This document shows positions 34,355-42,286 of a stretch of DNA of 64,000 bases, one piece after another (positions within the stretch are counted from its first letter, which is position 1; every line of letters begins with the position of its first letter). The position numbers were made by a program, and so were the translations under genes. A model generated the notes under the pieces. The model made no database searches, had not been told where the DNA came from, and saw only the letters and a list, made by a program, of their open reading frames with translations. The stretch comes from JACOZM01 sp035289385 (GTDB lineage Archaea > Nanobdellota > Nanobdellia > Woesearchaeales > GW2011-AR9): the NCBI GenBank assembly GCA_035289385.1, contig DATDXI010000066.1, positions 1 to 64,000 on the forward strand, read 5' to 3'.

Positions 34355-34681
34355 TTAGCTGGAAGATGCTGCCGCTTTTTCCTCAGCTGCTTTCTTTGCC
34401 GCTTCTTCAGCTTGCTTGCGGATATGTTTTGTCGATACTTCTCCTTTCTTTCTAGCTTCTGGAGAATGATACGTATAGGCTAAAAAGGAAGCCCTTTGCT
34501 CGCTGAAATGGGTAGCGATCGTCTTGATCGCCACGACGGATGGATCAACTTTCAGCTCTTTTGCCAATAAAGAAACAACATCATTGTTGGTGGGAGTCGA
34601 CCCGTCGAATTCTAATGATCCTTCTACCTTTCTGCGGTCTAATAACGGATTTTCAACCTTGCTGGTAATCGTTAATTTCAT
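34355..34681 (-). CDS. rps24e: ribosomal protein S24e
   Basis: 108 residues. The opening MKLTITSKVENPLLDRRKVE, the central ALKELKVDPSVV-type helix (AKELKVDPSVVAIKTIATHF) and AYTYHSPEARKKGE are conserved S24e blocks. The C-terminus is an Ala/Lys/Glu helix ending in Ser residues. Third gene in the conserved cluster, followed by rps27ae. Small-subunit component, archaeal and eukaryotic only. Confidence 0.94.
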   Translation of the reverse strand: MKLTITSKVENPLLDRRKVEGSLEFDGSTPTNNDVVSLLAKELKVDPSVVAIKTIATHFSEQRASFLAYTYHSPEARKKGEVSTKHIRKQAEEAAKKAAEEKAAASSS

Positions 34682-34715
34682 AGTGGTATAACCTCATTTT
34701 GCCTTTTGGAAGGCA

Positions 34716-34904
34716 CTATCTTACTTTTATGGCGTATTCCCCTTTCGTTTTAAGATTTACTTTTTCTGCAATCAGAGAATGTTGAGCATCATGGATGAAT
34801 ATTCTTCCCTGCCAGCTGGTGGAGAAGCTGTCGCTGCCACAGGAGGGGCAGGCTGGTCCTTCAACGAGCATCTTACAGCGTTTGCATGATTTTTTTTTAG
34901 CCAT
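34716..34904 (-). CDS. spt4: transcription elongation factor Spt4 (RpoE'')
   Basis: 62 residues with one zinc ribbon (CKRCKMLVEGPACPSCGSD) and the following strand SFSTSWQGRIFIHDAQHSLI that packs on the NGN domain of Spt5. Spt4/5 clamps the polymerase for processive elongation. It lies 19 bases after rpoE' on the same strand, the standard archaeal arrangement. Confidence 0.93.
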   Translation of the reverse strand: MAKKKSCKRCKMLVEGPACPSCGSDSFSTSWQGRIFIHDAQHSLIAEKVNLKTKGEYAIKVR

Positions 34905-34923
34905 AGTAAATATTAATTATAAC

Positions 34924-35490
34924 CTATTCTGTTTTTTCCTCTTTCTTGCTTTCTTTTGGCTGCTGCTCTTCAAGCCATTCTAATTTTCCTAAGCCTTCCT
35001 GTCTCATCGTCAACCCGATACGAGGGTTATTCATATCTTTATAAGATACTGCGATGATCCTAGCTTTGCATTTGTCTCCTACTTTTATGCTTTGATTAGA
35101 TTTTTTTCCTTGCAGCACTTTTTCTTTACTAAAGGAAACGAAATCATCCATGCTCTGAGAGATATGAACCATCCCTTCGGTTCCGCCGATATCCATAAAT
35201 GCTCCGAAATCAGTGATATCCTTGATCTTGCCGTACACTAATTCGTTGAGTTCCGGCTTGAAGGTCAATAGTTCAAATTCCGTCTCATAGAATCCTGCTC
35301 CATCCCCTGGCACGATGACTCCTTCTTTGACATCACCTACGTCAATAACATTTACGACAAAACCCAGCTCTTTTGAGATGTACTGGTCGTAGGTAGACTT
35401 GATATTAGCGAGAACAGCTTCCTTTTTTGTCAGGTTGAACATATTAGGGGGTACACGGATAAAATCCTTGACTTTGACCTTGTAGAACAT
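34924..35490 (-). CDS. rpoE: RNA polymerase subunit Rpb7/RpoE'
   Basis: 188 residues: N-terminal tip domain (MFYKVKVKDFIRVPPNMFNL) and C-terminal S1/OB domain (LVYGKIKDITDFGAFMDIGG, then GMVHISQSMDD), followed by a charged tail (QQPKESKKEEKTE). Forms the stalk with Rpb4/RpoF. First gene of a four-gene information cluster. Its TATA-like box (AAATATTTATAAATA, about 35508-35522) is 25-30 bases upstream, and an 184-bp palindromic mobile element sits immediately beyond that promoter with its near end at 35537. Confidence 0.94.
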   Translation of the reverse strand: MFYKVKVKDFIRVPPNMFNLTKKEAVLANIKSTYDQYISKELGFVVNVIDVGDVKEGVIVPGDGAGFYETEFELLTFKPELNELVYGKIKDITDFGAFMDIGGTEGMVHISQSMDDFVSFSKEKVLQGKKSNQSIKVGDKCKARIIAVSYKDMNNPRIGLTMRQEGLGKLEWLEEQQPKESKKEEKTE

Positions 35491-35536
35491 TTTAAGCTTA
35501 ATTTAAGCAGGGTATTTATAAATATTGCGGTTTGGA

Positions 35537-35720
35537 GTACGTATTTAGTTCAATAAAGAAAATAGTGGCAGGTCGGAAAATCTAGCCTGACTTTCTTGAT
35601 AAGCAATGATTGAGCTTTGATTTTAAGCTAAAAGTCAGGCAACTAAACAGGTCTTACGAAGCTCTCAATATATTTTCCCTCTTGACCTTGCCACTATTTT
35701 TAACCGAACTAAATACGTAC
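35537..35720. mobile_element. MITE-like palindromic element, copy A, with 8-bp target duplication
   Basis: 184 bp bounded by GTACGTATTTAGTTC and its exact inverse GAACTAAATACGTAC. Exact 8-bp direct repeats GGTTTGGA flank it (35529-35536 and 35721-35728), the mark of transposition. Inside are a middle stem (35575-35584 with 35669-35678, one mismatch) and an inner 10-bp stem, GCCTGACTTT (35585-35594) with AAAGTCAGGC (35631-35640). No coding capacity. It lies between the rpoE' promoter and a sugar-transferase gene end. Confidence 0.9.
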
Positions 35721-35777
35721 GGTTTGGATCGCTGGGTTTCCCTTAAGCTATGGTCTTAGGAGTTATACTTGCCCGAT

Positions 35778-36275
35778 TTAACTGCTTCTTATCCCTCCCA
35801 GAATGATGCTCCTTACTATTCTCCACAGATAGTCTTGGTCTGTTTTGAGGGGATCAACATCCCAAGAGTTGAGATATTCTTCGAGATGTCTGATATGGCT
35901 TTCAAAGTTAGGGGTGGTATGGTGGGCATACTGTACTCCCATCAGCCCAGGCTTTTGCTGAAGCGCTCTTTCCATGATTGCAGGTGGGTATCTCAACCAT
36001 TCTTTTTCAGTCTGTGGACGAATCCCCACCGGTTTAATATCTCCTCTTGCTAAATTATAGAATTGTGGGAGTTCATCGATCCAGTATCTCCTAAGAAATT
36101 TACCCATGGGTGTTATTCTTGGATCTGATAATGGATGCCCATGGGAATCAAAACCATCAACTAATTCGACAAGCCTTTGGTCAGCATCTCTGTCCATCGT
36201 TCTAAATTTATAGATATCAATAGGTCTTCCATCTTCTCCTAAACATTTCTTTACATATATGATGTCCCCAACCAT
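35778..36275 (-). CDS. sugar-phosphate transferase domain lacking membrane helix
   Basis: 165 residues with the catalytic core of bacterial polyprenyl-phosphate sugar-1-phosphate transferases: IDIYKFRTMDRDADQRL, DPRITPMGKFLRRYWIDELP and YNLARGDIKPVGIRP. These normally follow a membrane re-entrant helix, which is absent here; the gene begins just before the KFRTM motif. I chose ATG 36275, 30 bases from a TATA box shared with the divergent gene; a TTG at 36299 adds eight residues and still no helix. It may be a truncated bacterial import or rely on another protein for membrane contact. Confidence 0.75.
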   Translation of the reverse strand: MVGDIIYVKKCLGEDGRPIDIYKFRTMDRDADQRLVELVDGFDSHGHPLSDPRITPMGKFLRRYWIDELPQFYNLARGDIKPVGIRPQTEKEWLRYPPAIMERALQQKPGLMGVQYAHHTTPNFESHIRHLEEYLNSWDVDPLKTDQDYLWRIVRSIILGGIRSS

Positions 36276-36300
36276 CGTATCGCCGTTCAGTTTCCGCAAT

Positions 36301-36310
36301 CTTTATAATT
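36301..36310. promoter_or_regulatory. bidirectional TATA box for two divergent leaderless genes
   Basis: CTTTATAATT contains the self-complementary core TTATAA. Its centre is 27 bases before ATG 36332 on the plus strand and about 30 bases before ATG 36275 on the minus strand, and no other TATA-like site fits either gene. One box may therefore serve both directions. Confidence 0.5.
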
Positions 36311-36331
36311 CATTCCCTTCTTGCCAAAAAA

Positions 36332-36667
36332 ATGAAGCATCTTCCAGAGAAATTGGCGCTGGCAACCCTCCTTTTAGATGATGATGTGGATAATTTGCCA
36401 GCTGCCCGGAGAAACTTTCGAAGATATGGTGTTTCTATCTCTCCTGAGGAGATGGGATCGATCTGCCAGGTGGCTGCTCCTTTGTTCTTTCAGATGAAAG
36501 GTCAGGATGACCCTCTTTCTACCAATTATCAGCTGATCTTTTTGGATATGGCCAGATCATACTTGCAGAGGGATATCTATCTTTTTCATACTGCCTGTGA
36601 GCACTATCTTGCTGCATTCTTTGAAGAAGCTTCTGGAGAGCAGCAAGAAACAATCCACTACCACTGA
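36332..36667 (+). CDS. hypothetical helical protein, 111 aa
   Basis: Mostly helical, acidic, soluble; contains RSYLQRDIYLFHTACEHYLA and DDDVDNLPAARRNFRRYGV. Not recognised. Leaderless start at ATG 36332 is supported by the TATA box at 36301-36310. Ends in HYH. No neighbour on the same strand. Confidence 0.5.
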   Translation: MKHLPEKLALATLLLDDDVDNLPAARRNFRRYGVSISPEEMGSICQVAAPLFFQMKGQDDPLSTNYQLIFLDMARSYLQRDIYLFHTACEHYLAAFFEEASGEQQETIHYH

Positions 36668-36719
36668 GAATTTATTGTTCTTTCGTCTATTCTTCTGTCG
36701 ACTTCACTACAACTAAAAT

Positions 36720-37658
36720 TCATTCTGCTGTTGCTCTGCTTTTCAGCCGAATCTTATTCGTATTCCCGTAAGGAACTTTTTCGATGATGCCTTTAGCTTC
36801 CAGATTCCTCAATTTTCGGGATAATTTTACTTTGGAAATGCCTGTATGCAGAACTAACTGTTTCTGCCAAAGTTCTCCTTTCTGCAAGAGGACTTCAACA
36901 ATCGCTTTCTCTTCTTCAAATAGATTTCTGGTGACGTCAGAAACATTTGGAGCGTCTTTTTTCTGGTGGCGATATTCTTTTTTATCTTCATCCTCTTTAT
37001 CTTTTGTATTGTCTTTATCGTCCGCTTTTCTTTTTTTTCGTTTACCAGTAAGATAAAAAATTCCCAGAATGATGATACCCACAGCCATCATTATTCCGAT
37101 CGTTTTCCAATACTCGCCGATCTCTCTTGGCGTGTTGTAAATGACTAACAATGCCTCGCCAGCAGATACGTTCTGCCACTCTATCGACAATGATTTTCCG
37201 TCCGTGGTTATTTCTCCATGAGGAATGACCGAGCGCTGGGGAGAATTTGTACTGTATTTCAATGTTGCAGATTCAGGAAGGTGAGCAGTGATGGTATTCT
37301 CTCGCGTATTGACGTTATAATTTACGATGAAAAAAGAATCTTTTGTTTTCTCTACATATGCCTTGGTGATATATTTTATGCTGACAGTATTAAATAATGG
37401 CCCGGAGATGATGACGTTCTTATATAGATTGAGGTCAATCACTTGGAATTCTAAACCATTTACTTCGATGGCAGTGGCATCACTTGGTAGAACTAATGTT
37501 AATTCAGAGGTGAAATAGCCTAAGTCATACTTTTCCTCAACGATGACTTTATCTGCAACGATAGTATATTCAGCGCTGTAGCTTTCTGCATCAAGGCTGA
37601 GAACACTTGGTGATAATATAATCAGCAGGATGATAACGAGAGGCAGCCTTCTATCCAT
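36720..37658 (-). CDS. membrane-anchored winged-helix regulator
   Basis: About 312 residues: signal or anchor helix (LPLVIILLIILSPSVLSLDA), an outer beta-rich domain of about 160 residues, a membrane helix (TIGIMMAVGIIILGIFYLTG near 200), a highly charged linker (KADDKDNTKDKEDEDKKEY), and a C-terminal winged helix (KAIVEVLLQKGELWQKQLVL, then LSRKLRNLEAKGIIEKV). This design, an outside sensor with an inside DNA-binding domain, is widespread in archaea; signals are unknown. I use ATG 37658, with a TATA-like GTTAATATAG 27 bases upstream, rather than TTG 37679. Confidence 0.75.
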   Translation of the reverse strand: MDRRLPLVIILLIILSPSVLSLDAESYSAEYTIVADKVIVEEKYDLGYFTSELTLVLPSDATAIEVNGLEFQVIDLNLYKNVIISGPLFNTVSIKYITKAYVEKTKDSFFIVNYNVNTRENTITAHLPESATLKYSTNSPQRSVIPHGEITTDGKSLSIEWQNVSAGEALLVIYNTPREIGEYWKTIGIMMAVGIIILGIFYLTGKRKKRKADDKDNTKDKEDEDKKEYRHQKKDAPNVSDVTRNLFEEEKAIVEVLLQKGELWQKQLVLHTGISKVKLSRKLRNLEAKGIIEKVPYGNTNKIRLKSRATAE

Positions 37659-37710
37659 GATTCTTCTTAAGAGTGACAAACTATATTAACTTTTTGGCGG
37701 TATTTTTCAT

Positions 37711-38301
37711 TCAAGCATCTTTGCTCTTGCTGATCTCTTCTTCAACACTCTTCCGCACATCTTCTTCTGTAGGGAAAGCTTGTTCAGGATCGTTATAAGA
37801 GCGCAGCAGCATCTTTATTTTAGCTGTCAAATAAGCAGCATCTTCCACCGCTTCGTTACGATAGCTTGCTTCTTGAGGAAAGACATACAGCAGCTTATTG
37901 ATCGCTCCTTTCAAGAAAAAGATCACAGGACTCATGCCCCAACGGCCTTCCCATTCAGTCATAAACCAGGCATCCATAAAAATAAAAACATCTCCTTGCT
38001 GGAAGCGTTTTGGTCCTCCTGGAACTTGCCGGACAACATTTTTGACATTTTTGAAATGGATCCTCAGCTTGATCATCAAGGTAACATAATTGGTTTTTTC
38101 CTTGTAGGGGCGCAGCTCGACGTAAACATCATACCCCTCATCAGTAACTGTATCTTCTGCTCTCTTCTCGCGCTTATGGTATTTTTTATCCTGAAGAGCT
38201 TTGTTGATTAAGTGAAACACTTCCTCGATGACAAAGTAGCCGTGATGCTCGATCTCTCGGTTATTGACAACCAGATTTCGCTCATAGTGGGTTTCTAGCA
38301 T
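37711..38301 (-). CDS. hypothetical protein, tandem relative of the upstream gene
   Basis: 196 residues. Blocks such as YVTLMIKLRIHFKNVKNVVR, FIFMDAWFMTEWEGRW and SPVIFFLKGAINKLLYVFP correspond in order to the preceding gene (YYKIIMHIKVNMIDVKDVEV; LTILFDGYVLADRNNQW; PFTWFFTIVAHKYFF), so the two are diverged tandem duplicates. No family recognised; the aromatic-rich parts suggest a lipid- or membrane-contacting surface (inference). Third gene of a likely three-gene operon. Confidence 0.55.
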   Translation of the reverse strand: MLETHYERNLVVNNREIEHHGYFVIEEVFHLINKALQDKKYHKREKRAEDTVTDEGYDVYVELRPYKEKTNYVTLMIKLRIHFKNVKNVVRQVPGGPKRFQQGDVFIFMDAWFMTEWEGRWGMSPVIFFLKGAINKLLYVFPQEASYRNEAVEDAAYLTAKIKMLLRSYNDPEQAFPTEEDVRKSVEEEISKSKDA

Positions 38302-38311
38302 TGTGCTTTCC

Positions 38312-38824
38312 TCAGGATTGGTAGGTGTACTTGAATGTATTGAGATATGTTTTCAGCCGGCTATGGAGATCTTCCACATCTCCGGTGATCCAAGCTTCCA
38401 TCTTCTGGTAATGGTCTTTGAAAAAATATTTATGGGCAACAATAGTAAAGAACCAGGTGAAGGGCTTCTTTGTCCATTGGTTATTCCTATCTGCCAAGAC
38501 ATAGCCGTCAAACAAGATGGTCAATTTGCCTTGGTTTAATCGTAACGTTTGCCCGTCATGCTCTACTTCCACATCTTTAACATCGATCATATTTACTTTA
38601 ATGTGCATGATGATCTTATAATAGTCAGAAACACTTTTCCAGGGACGGAAGATCTGATGGATCTGCTTTCCTTCCGGGGTGACTCGCTCCATATTCATCT
38701 CTTCGTGCCAGTCCCAGTGCTTGGTGAAGAACCAGGAAGCGATGATGTTGTAGATCTCCGCAGCATTAAATAAGCCTTCATATCCCAGCTTCAAGTGGTC
38801 AACGACGAGGAATTTTTCGGACAT
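38312..38824 (-). CDS. hypothetical protein, tandem relative of the downstream gene
   Basis: 170 residues with the same block order as its downstream neighbour but little identity. It starts MSEKFLVVDHLKLGYEGLFN and is rich in Trp, Tyr and His (SWFFTKHWDWHEEMN). Its start lies three bases after the stop of the small membrane-protein gene, so the three are probably translated from one mRNA. Function unknown; operon context suggests action at the membrane. Confidence 0.55.
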   Translation of the reverse strand: MSEKFLVVDHLKLGYEGLFNAAEIYNIIASWFFTKHWDWHEEMNMERVTPEGKQIHQIFRPWKSVSDYYKIIMHIKVNMIDVKDVEVEHDGQTLRLNQGKLTILFDGYVLADRNNQWTKKPFTWFFTIVAHKYFFKDHYQKMEAWITGDVEDLHSRLKTYLNTFKYTYQS

Positions 38825-38827
38825 CTT

Positions 38828-38986
38828 TTATTTCTCCCTTTTTTGCTGTGTTGTTTTCTCTGTGAATTTTAGTTGTCCCTTTTCTTGGGGATAGAGCTGC
38901 TGTTCAAACTTCTTTTTTCCGAAAAATATCCAATATAACGTCAAATTAGCGATGACTATCAAAAACAAGACTAATGCTGTTTCCAT
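38828..38986 (-). CDS. small membrane protein, 52 aa
   Basis: A short complete frame from ATG 38986 to TAA 38828-38830. One N-terminal hydrophobic helix (LVLFLIVIANLTLYWIFFG) is followed by a basic, polar tail (KKKFEQQLYPQEKGQLKF). A TATA-like AATTTATAAG is about 29 bases upstream, and two related genes follow three and ten bases apart, so it appears to lead an operon. Single-helix proteins of this type often anchor partners; not recognised. Confidence 0.6.
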   Translation of the reverse strand: METALVLFLIVIANLTLYWIFFGKKKFEQQLYPQEKGQLKFTEKTTQQKREK

Positions 38987-39027
38987 ACGGAGAGATAGAG
39001 CAGAATTACTTATAAATTATTCGTTAC

Positions 39028-40293
39028 CTACCGGAGAAGGTGTGTTCTTCGTCCATACGTTTCTAGAATCGTTTTTTCTTGTTCGGGATCCATTTCATAA
39101 CGGCCTTTCTCTACTTTTCTGACACCTATTCTCTGCATAAATCCAGTAAATGATCCTAAGGGGATGTCATATGTTGATGTGATTTCTGTGAACGTCCAGA
39201 CTTTAGCAAGGGTGCCTGATCCGTTTCCTTCTGAAGATACATTATCTGCTAGGTTATCTGAGGGAGAGTTTTTCACTATTTTTTTTTTCCCCAGACCTAA
39301 GCGGTTGATCCTATCGTAAAGGCTCTTTTTGCTAATGCCAAGGCGCTTGGCGGCCATATTTTTATTCCCTTTGGTATTTGCCAAAGCGGTGAGAATACAT
39401 GAACGCTCAGTCTCTTTCAAAATGTCGTAGATGGTTCTTTCCTGTCTTCTTTCGGTTGTTTCTGTAGTTTGAGATAAAGATGTCCAATCATAATTGATGT
39501 CCTCTGCCTGAATTTCACCTGCTCCTCGTAGGATGATAGCTCTCTCCACGACATTCTCCAAATCTCTTACATTGCCACCCCAGTCATAGAGCTTCAGCTT
39601 TTCCTGTGCTGCTGGAGAGATGCCCGTTACTTCTATTCCATGATCCTGGGCATATCTTTCTATAATATATCTAGCTATCAGGGGGACATCATCAATCCTG
39701 GCGCGCAAGGGAGGAAGTTCTAGAGGAAAAGCATTGAGGCGATAAAATAGGTCTTGCCGAAAAGTTCCTTTACTCATTTCGTCTTCAAGATTGCGGTTTG
39801 TCGCGGCGAGAATTCTTACATTGACAGGAACAGGGGTATTGCTTCCTACCGGGAAAACTACGCGCTGCTGAATCACTTGAAGCAGCTTTGCCTGTAAATG
39901 GGGGGACATTTCTCCAATTTCATCAAGAAGGATAGTCCCTCCTTCAGCAGCTTGAAAATATCCCTTGTAGTCTTTTATTGCGCCAGTAAATGATCCTTTA
40001 GCGTGACCAAAAAGCTGAGATTCTAAAACTCCTTCCGCAATTCCTGGACAATTTACGGTAAAGAATGGTTTTGCTCCACGGCCATTTCTGTTGTTGTAAT
40101 GAAGAGCAGCAGCAACCAATCCTTTTCCCGTTCCTGTCTCACCGGTAATCAAAACGTTGGTTGGCATGTCCACAAGGCGATTGATAAAACCATAGAGTTG
40201 CAGCATTTCAGGAGTTTGACCAACAATAGGCCCTTGGCCATGTTCTATCATATATCGGCCAGTCTCTGGAGAATAATGTCTTATTTCTGCCAT
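39028..40293 (-). CDS. NtrC-family AAA+ activator (sigma-54 type) with Fis HTH
   Basis: 421 residues. Walker A GETGTGKG (51-58), the sigma-54 contact loop GSFTGA (100-105), Walker B GTILLDEI (120-127), and the arginine-finger region RQDLFYRLNAFPLELPPLRA are all intact. A Fis-type helix-turn-helix (GNKNMAAKRLGISKKSLYDR) follows near 315, then a second HTH-like C-terminal part (EITSTYDIPLGSFTGFMQRI). There is no receiver domain. Such proteins remodel bacterial sigma-54 RNA polymerase, which archaea lack, so the target here is unclear. It has an archaeal TATA-like box about 25 bases upstream. Bacterial origin is likely. Confidence 0.88.
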   Translation of the reverse strand: MAEIRHYSPETGRYMIEHGQGPIVGQTPEMLQLYGFINRLVDMPTNVLITGETGTGKGLVAAALHYNNRNGRGAKPFFTVNCPGIAEGVLESQLFGHAKGSFTGAIKDYKGYFQAAEGGTILLDEIGEMSPHLQAKLLQVIQQRVVFPVGSNTPVPVNVRILAATNRNLEDEMSKGTFRQDLFYRLNAFPLELPPLRARIDDVPLIARYIIERYAQDHGIEVTGISPAAQEKLKLYDWGGNVRDLENVVERAIILRGAGEIQAEDINYDWTSLSQTTETTERRQERTIYDILKETERSCILTALANTKGNKNMAAKRLGISKKSLYDRINRLGLGKKKIVKNSPSDNLADNVSSEGNGSGTLAKVWTFTEITSTYDIPLGSFTGFMQRIGVRKVEKGRYEMDPEQEKTILETYGRRTHLLR

Positions 40294-40337
40294 CTTATAG
40301 CTAGAAAATCACTCATTTATAAATGTGATTGCAACAA

Positions 40338-40558
40338 GTATGTATTAAGTTCTACAACAAAAATAGTGGCAGGTCGGAAAATTCAGCGAGACTTAATGTA
40401 AGAAGTAGCTTGATGAGTGATAGTTTAAGCAAATGGTCTCGCAACTAGCCTTGTTTTACAAAGTTCTTAATGAATTTTCCCTCTTGACGTTGACCTGAGC
40501 GAGCAAGAAGCGAGCTCTTGCATTTCAGACCACTATTTTGACCGAACTTAATACATAC
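40338..40558. mobile_element. MITE-like palindromic element, copy B, with 8-bp target duplication
   Basis: 221 bp bounded by GTATGTATTAAGTTC and its exact inverse GAACTTAATACATAC. Exact 8-bp direct repeats TGCAACAA flank it (40330-40337 and 40559-40566). Both ends differ from copy A by the same two changes, so they evolve together. Middle stem GGAAAATTCA (40376-40385) with TGAATTTTCC (40471-40480) is perfect; the inner stem is GCGAGAC (40386-40392) with GTCTCGC (40436-40442). An extra hairpin (GCAAGA with TCTTGC) explains its greater length. No coding capacity. The rest of 40294-40704 holds only promoter sequences. Confidence 0.9.
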
Positions 40559-40704
40559 TGCAACAATCTTGTCGGAGAAGGAAATGAAGTTTGCATTCTC
40601 TTTTCATCACTAAAACATTAAGGATAATCCTACCTATTCTACCACCAAAAACTTTAATAAGCATTTGGCAATTACTGAGGTAGTATAGGGGGTCGGCATA
40701 AAAG

Positions 40705-41340
40705 ATGGTGAAAAACTTTTTCAAAGTTTTACTGAAGAAACTTTCTATGAATCCTTTCGCTAAGAAAAGCCATGTTAAGCTAGGTCTCTATGGTCCGCCG
40801 AACGGGGGAAAAAGTACCTTAGCCAACCGGATCTGCCAGGACTGGCTGGGAGAAGAGATGTCCTCCGTTTCTCATGTTGCTCACGAAACGAGAGAAATAA
40901 CGATCAAAGAGCAAGTGAACATCAAAAATAAGAAGGGCAAAGAATTGACCTTTTCTGTCGTTGATACTCCAGGTATAGCTACAAAAATAGATTATGAAGA
41001 GTTCCTTAAGAAAGGGCTGAAAAAAGCGGATGCTAAAAAGCGGGCCAAGGAAGCTACCAAAGGAGTCATTGAATCTATCAAGTGGCTTGATGAGATGGAT
41101 TCTGTCGTCGTTGTCCTTGATGCTACGAAAGACCCCTATTCCCAAGTCAATATCACCATCATCGGCAATTTACAGGCAAGAGATATTCCCGTATTGATCG
41201 CGGCAAATAAAGTGGATCTAAAAAAAGCAAATATCGAAGCGATCCAGGCAGCATTTCCCCAATATAAGATTGTGGGCATCTCCGCAAAGTATGGGAAAAA
41301 CATCGAAGAGTTCTATGAACAGCTATTCCAGCTGAACTAG
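40705..41340 (+). CDS. Era-like small GTPase (archaeal, DUF2073-linked)
   Basis: 211 residues with the GTPase motifs LGLYGPPNGGKSTL (G1), VVDTPGIATK (G3), AANKVDLKK (G4) and VGISAKYGKN (G5). First of three genes (GTPase, DUF2073, zinc ribbon) that stay together in many archaea, sometimes near replication origins; function unproven. A TATA-like CTTTAATAAGC near 40650 and a GGGGGT run before ATG 40705 suggest a short leader. An internal ATG at 40747 (MNPFAKKSH) is the alternative start and matches the usual family N-terminus. Confidence 0.85.
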   Translation: MVKNFFKVLLKKLSMNPFAKKSHVKLGLYGPPNGGKSTLANRICQDWLGEEMSSVSHVAHETREITIKEQVNIKNKKGKELTFSVVDTPGIATKIDYEEFLKKGLKKADAKKRAKEATKGVIESIKWLDEMDSVVVVLDATKDPYSQVNITIIGNLQARDIPVLIAANKVDLKKANIEAIQAAFPQYKIVGISAKYGKNIEEFYEQLFQLN

Positions 41341-41442
41341 AACTATCCTGCCTTGGCCATAAGAAAAGCTGCTAAAAAGGTGCAAGCGCAAAAACATTTA
41401 AAAACATAGAAACTATCCCTCAACCTAAAAAGAAGTGAAACC

Positions 41443-41847
41443 ATGGTTACTTTCCAATTTATACCGTATCAGGAAGTGGAAAATCTAGGTTCAGCTAAAC
41501 GTGTCAATAAGCTGCTGAACATCGTCAAGGAAGATAAGATTGTCATCATGGAAGGCCGGCTGACCAAGCAAGAAGAGGCAGATCTTATTGAAATAACGAT
41601 GGAAGAGATTTCTCCCAAATTTAAGGGGATAGAATTAAGTGTTGTTTACCCTGACAAGAAAGACCAACGCCCGATGCAGAAGATGAAAGGTGTTTTTGCC
41701 AATATGCTTCTGGGAGATAGGATGGGGCTGACCATCATCGGCCCGGCTTCTGTCGTCAAGAAGATCGAAAACAATCCCGATCGGATTGAGCTGTTTATGA
41801 ACGAGGGGAACGCTCCTAGATTTAGAAAAAGAAGGCGTAACCATTAA
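41443..41847 (+). CDS. DUF2073 family protein
   Basis: 134 residues: LGSAKRVNKLLNIVKEDKIV, EGRLTKQEEADLIEITMEEI and GVFANMLLGDRMGLTIIGPA are characteristic blocks of this archaeal family, which pairs with the GTPase upstream. The basic end (APRFRKRRRNH) suggests nucleic-acid binding. It starts 102 bases after the GTPase with its own TATA-like ACATTTAAAAACATAG, and the zinc-ribbon gene follows after two bases. Confidence 0.85.
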   Translation: MVTFQFIPYQEVENLGSAKRVNKLLNIVKEDKIVIMEGRLTKQEEADLIEITMEEISPKFKGIELSVVYPDKKDQRPMQKMKGVFANMLLGDRMGLTIIGPASVVKKIENNPDRIELFMNEGNAPRFRKRRRNH

Positions 41848-41849
41848 CG

Positions 41850-42245
41850 ATGCCACACCAATGCGTGCGATGCAGTACTCTTTATCCCGATGGCTCACAG
41901 GAGATTCTGCGCGGCTGTACTTGTGGAGCAAGATTGTTTTTCTACATCAAGAAGAAAGCTCTTGAGGAAGGGAAAGAGCTCATCAACAATTTGACGGATG
42001 AAGAGAAAAAGAATATTGAGAAAGATGTTGCAGAGATCGTCAACATCAAGCAGGAAGATCCTGATGCTCCCGTTATTCTGGATATTGAAGCCATTCGTGT
42101 CTTAAAGCCAGGGAAATATGAATTAGACCTAGTTCATCTGTTCAAGAAAGATCCCTTGATCATCAAGTTAGAGGAAGGGAAATATATCATTGACTTGCCG
42201 CAATTATTTAAGAAAGAAGATGATAAGGGCAAGAAAGGGAATTAG
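41850..42245 (+). CDS. zinc-ribbon protein linked to GTPase/DUF2073
   Basis: 131 residues with an N-terminal zinc ribbon (QCVRCSTLYPDG, then LRGCTCGARLFFYIKKK) and a Lys/Glu/Asp-rich body containing a repeated beta unit (LKPGKYELDLVHLFKKDPLI; LEEGKYIIDLPQLFKKED). Its start lies two bases after the DUF2073 stop. The three-gene set is a conserved archaeal unit; the ribbon probably contacts RNA, DNA or ribosomes (inference). Confidence 0.8.
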   Translation: MPHQCVRCSTLYPDGSQEILRGCTCGARLFFYIKKKALEEGKELINNLTDEEKKNIEKDVAEIVNIKQEDPDAPVILDIEAIRVLKPGKYELDLVHLFKKDPLIIKLEEGKYIIDLPQLFKKEDDKGKKGN

Positions 42246-42286
42246 TCTTTACTGATTTTTTCGGTTGTTTTTTTTTGCTTCTCTGC

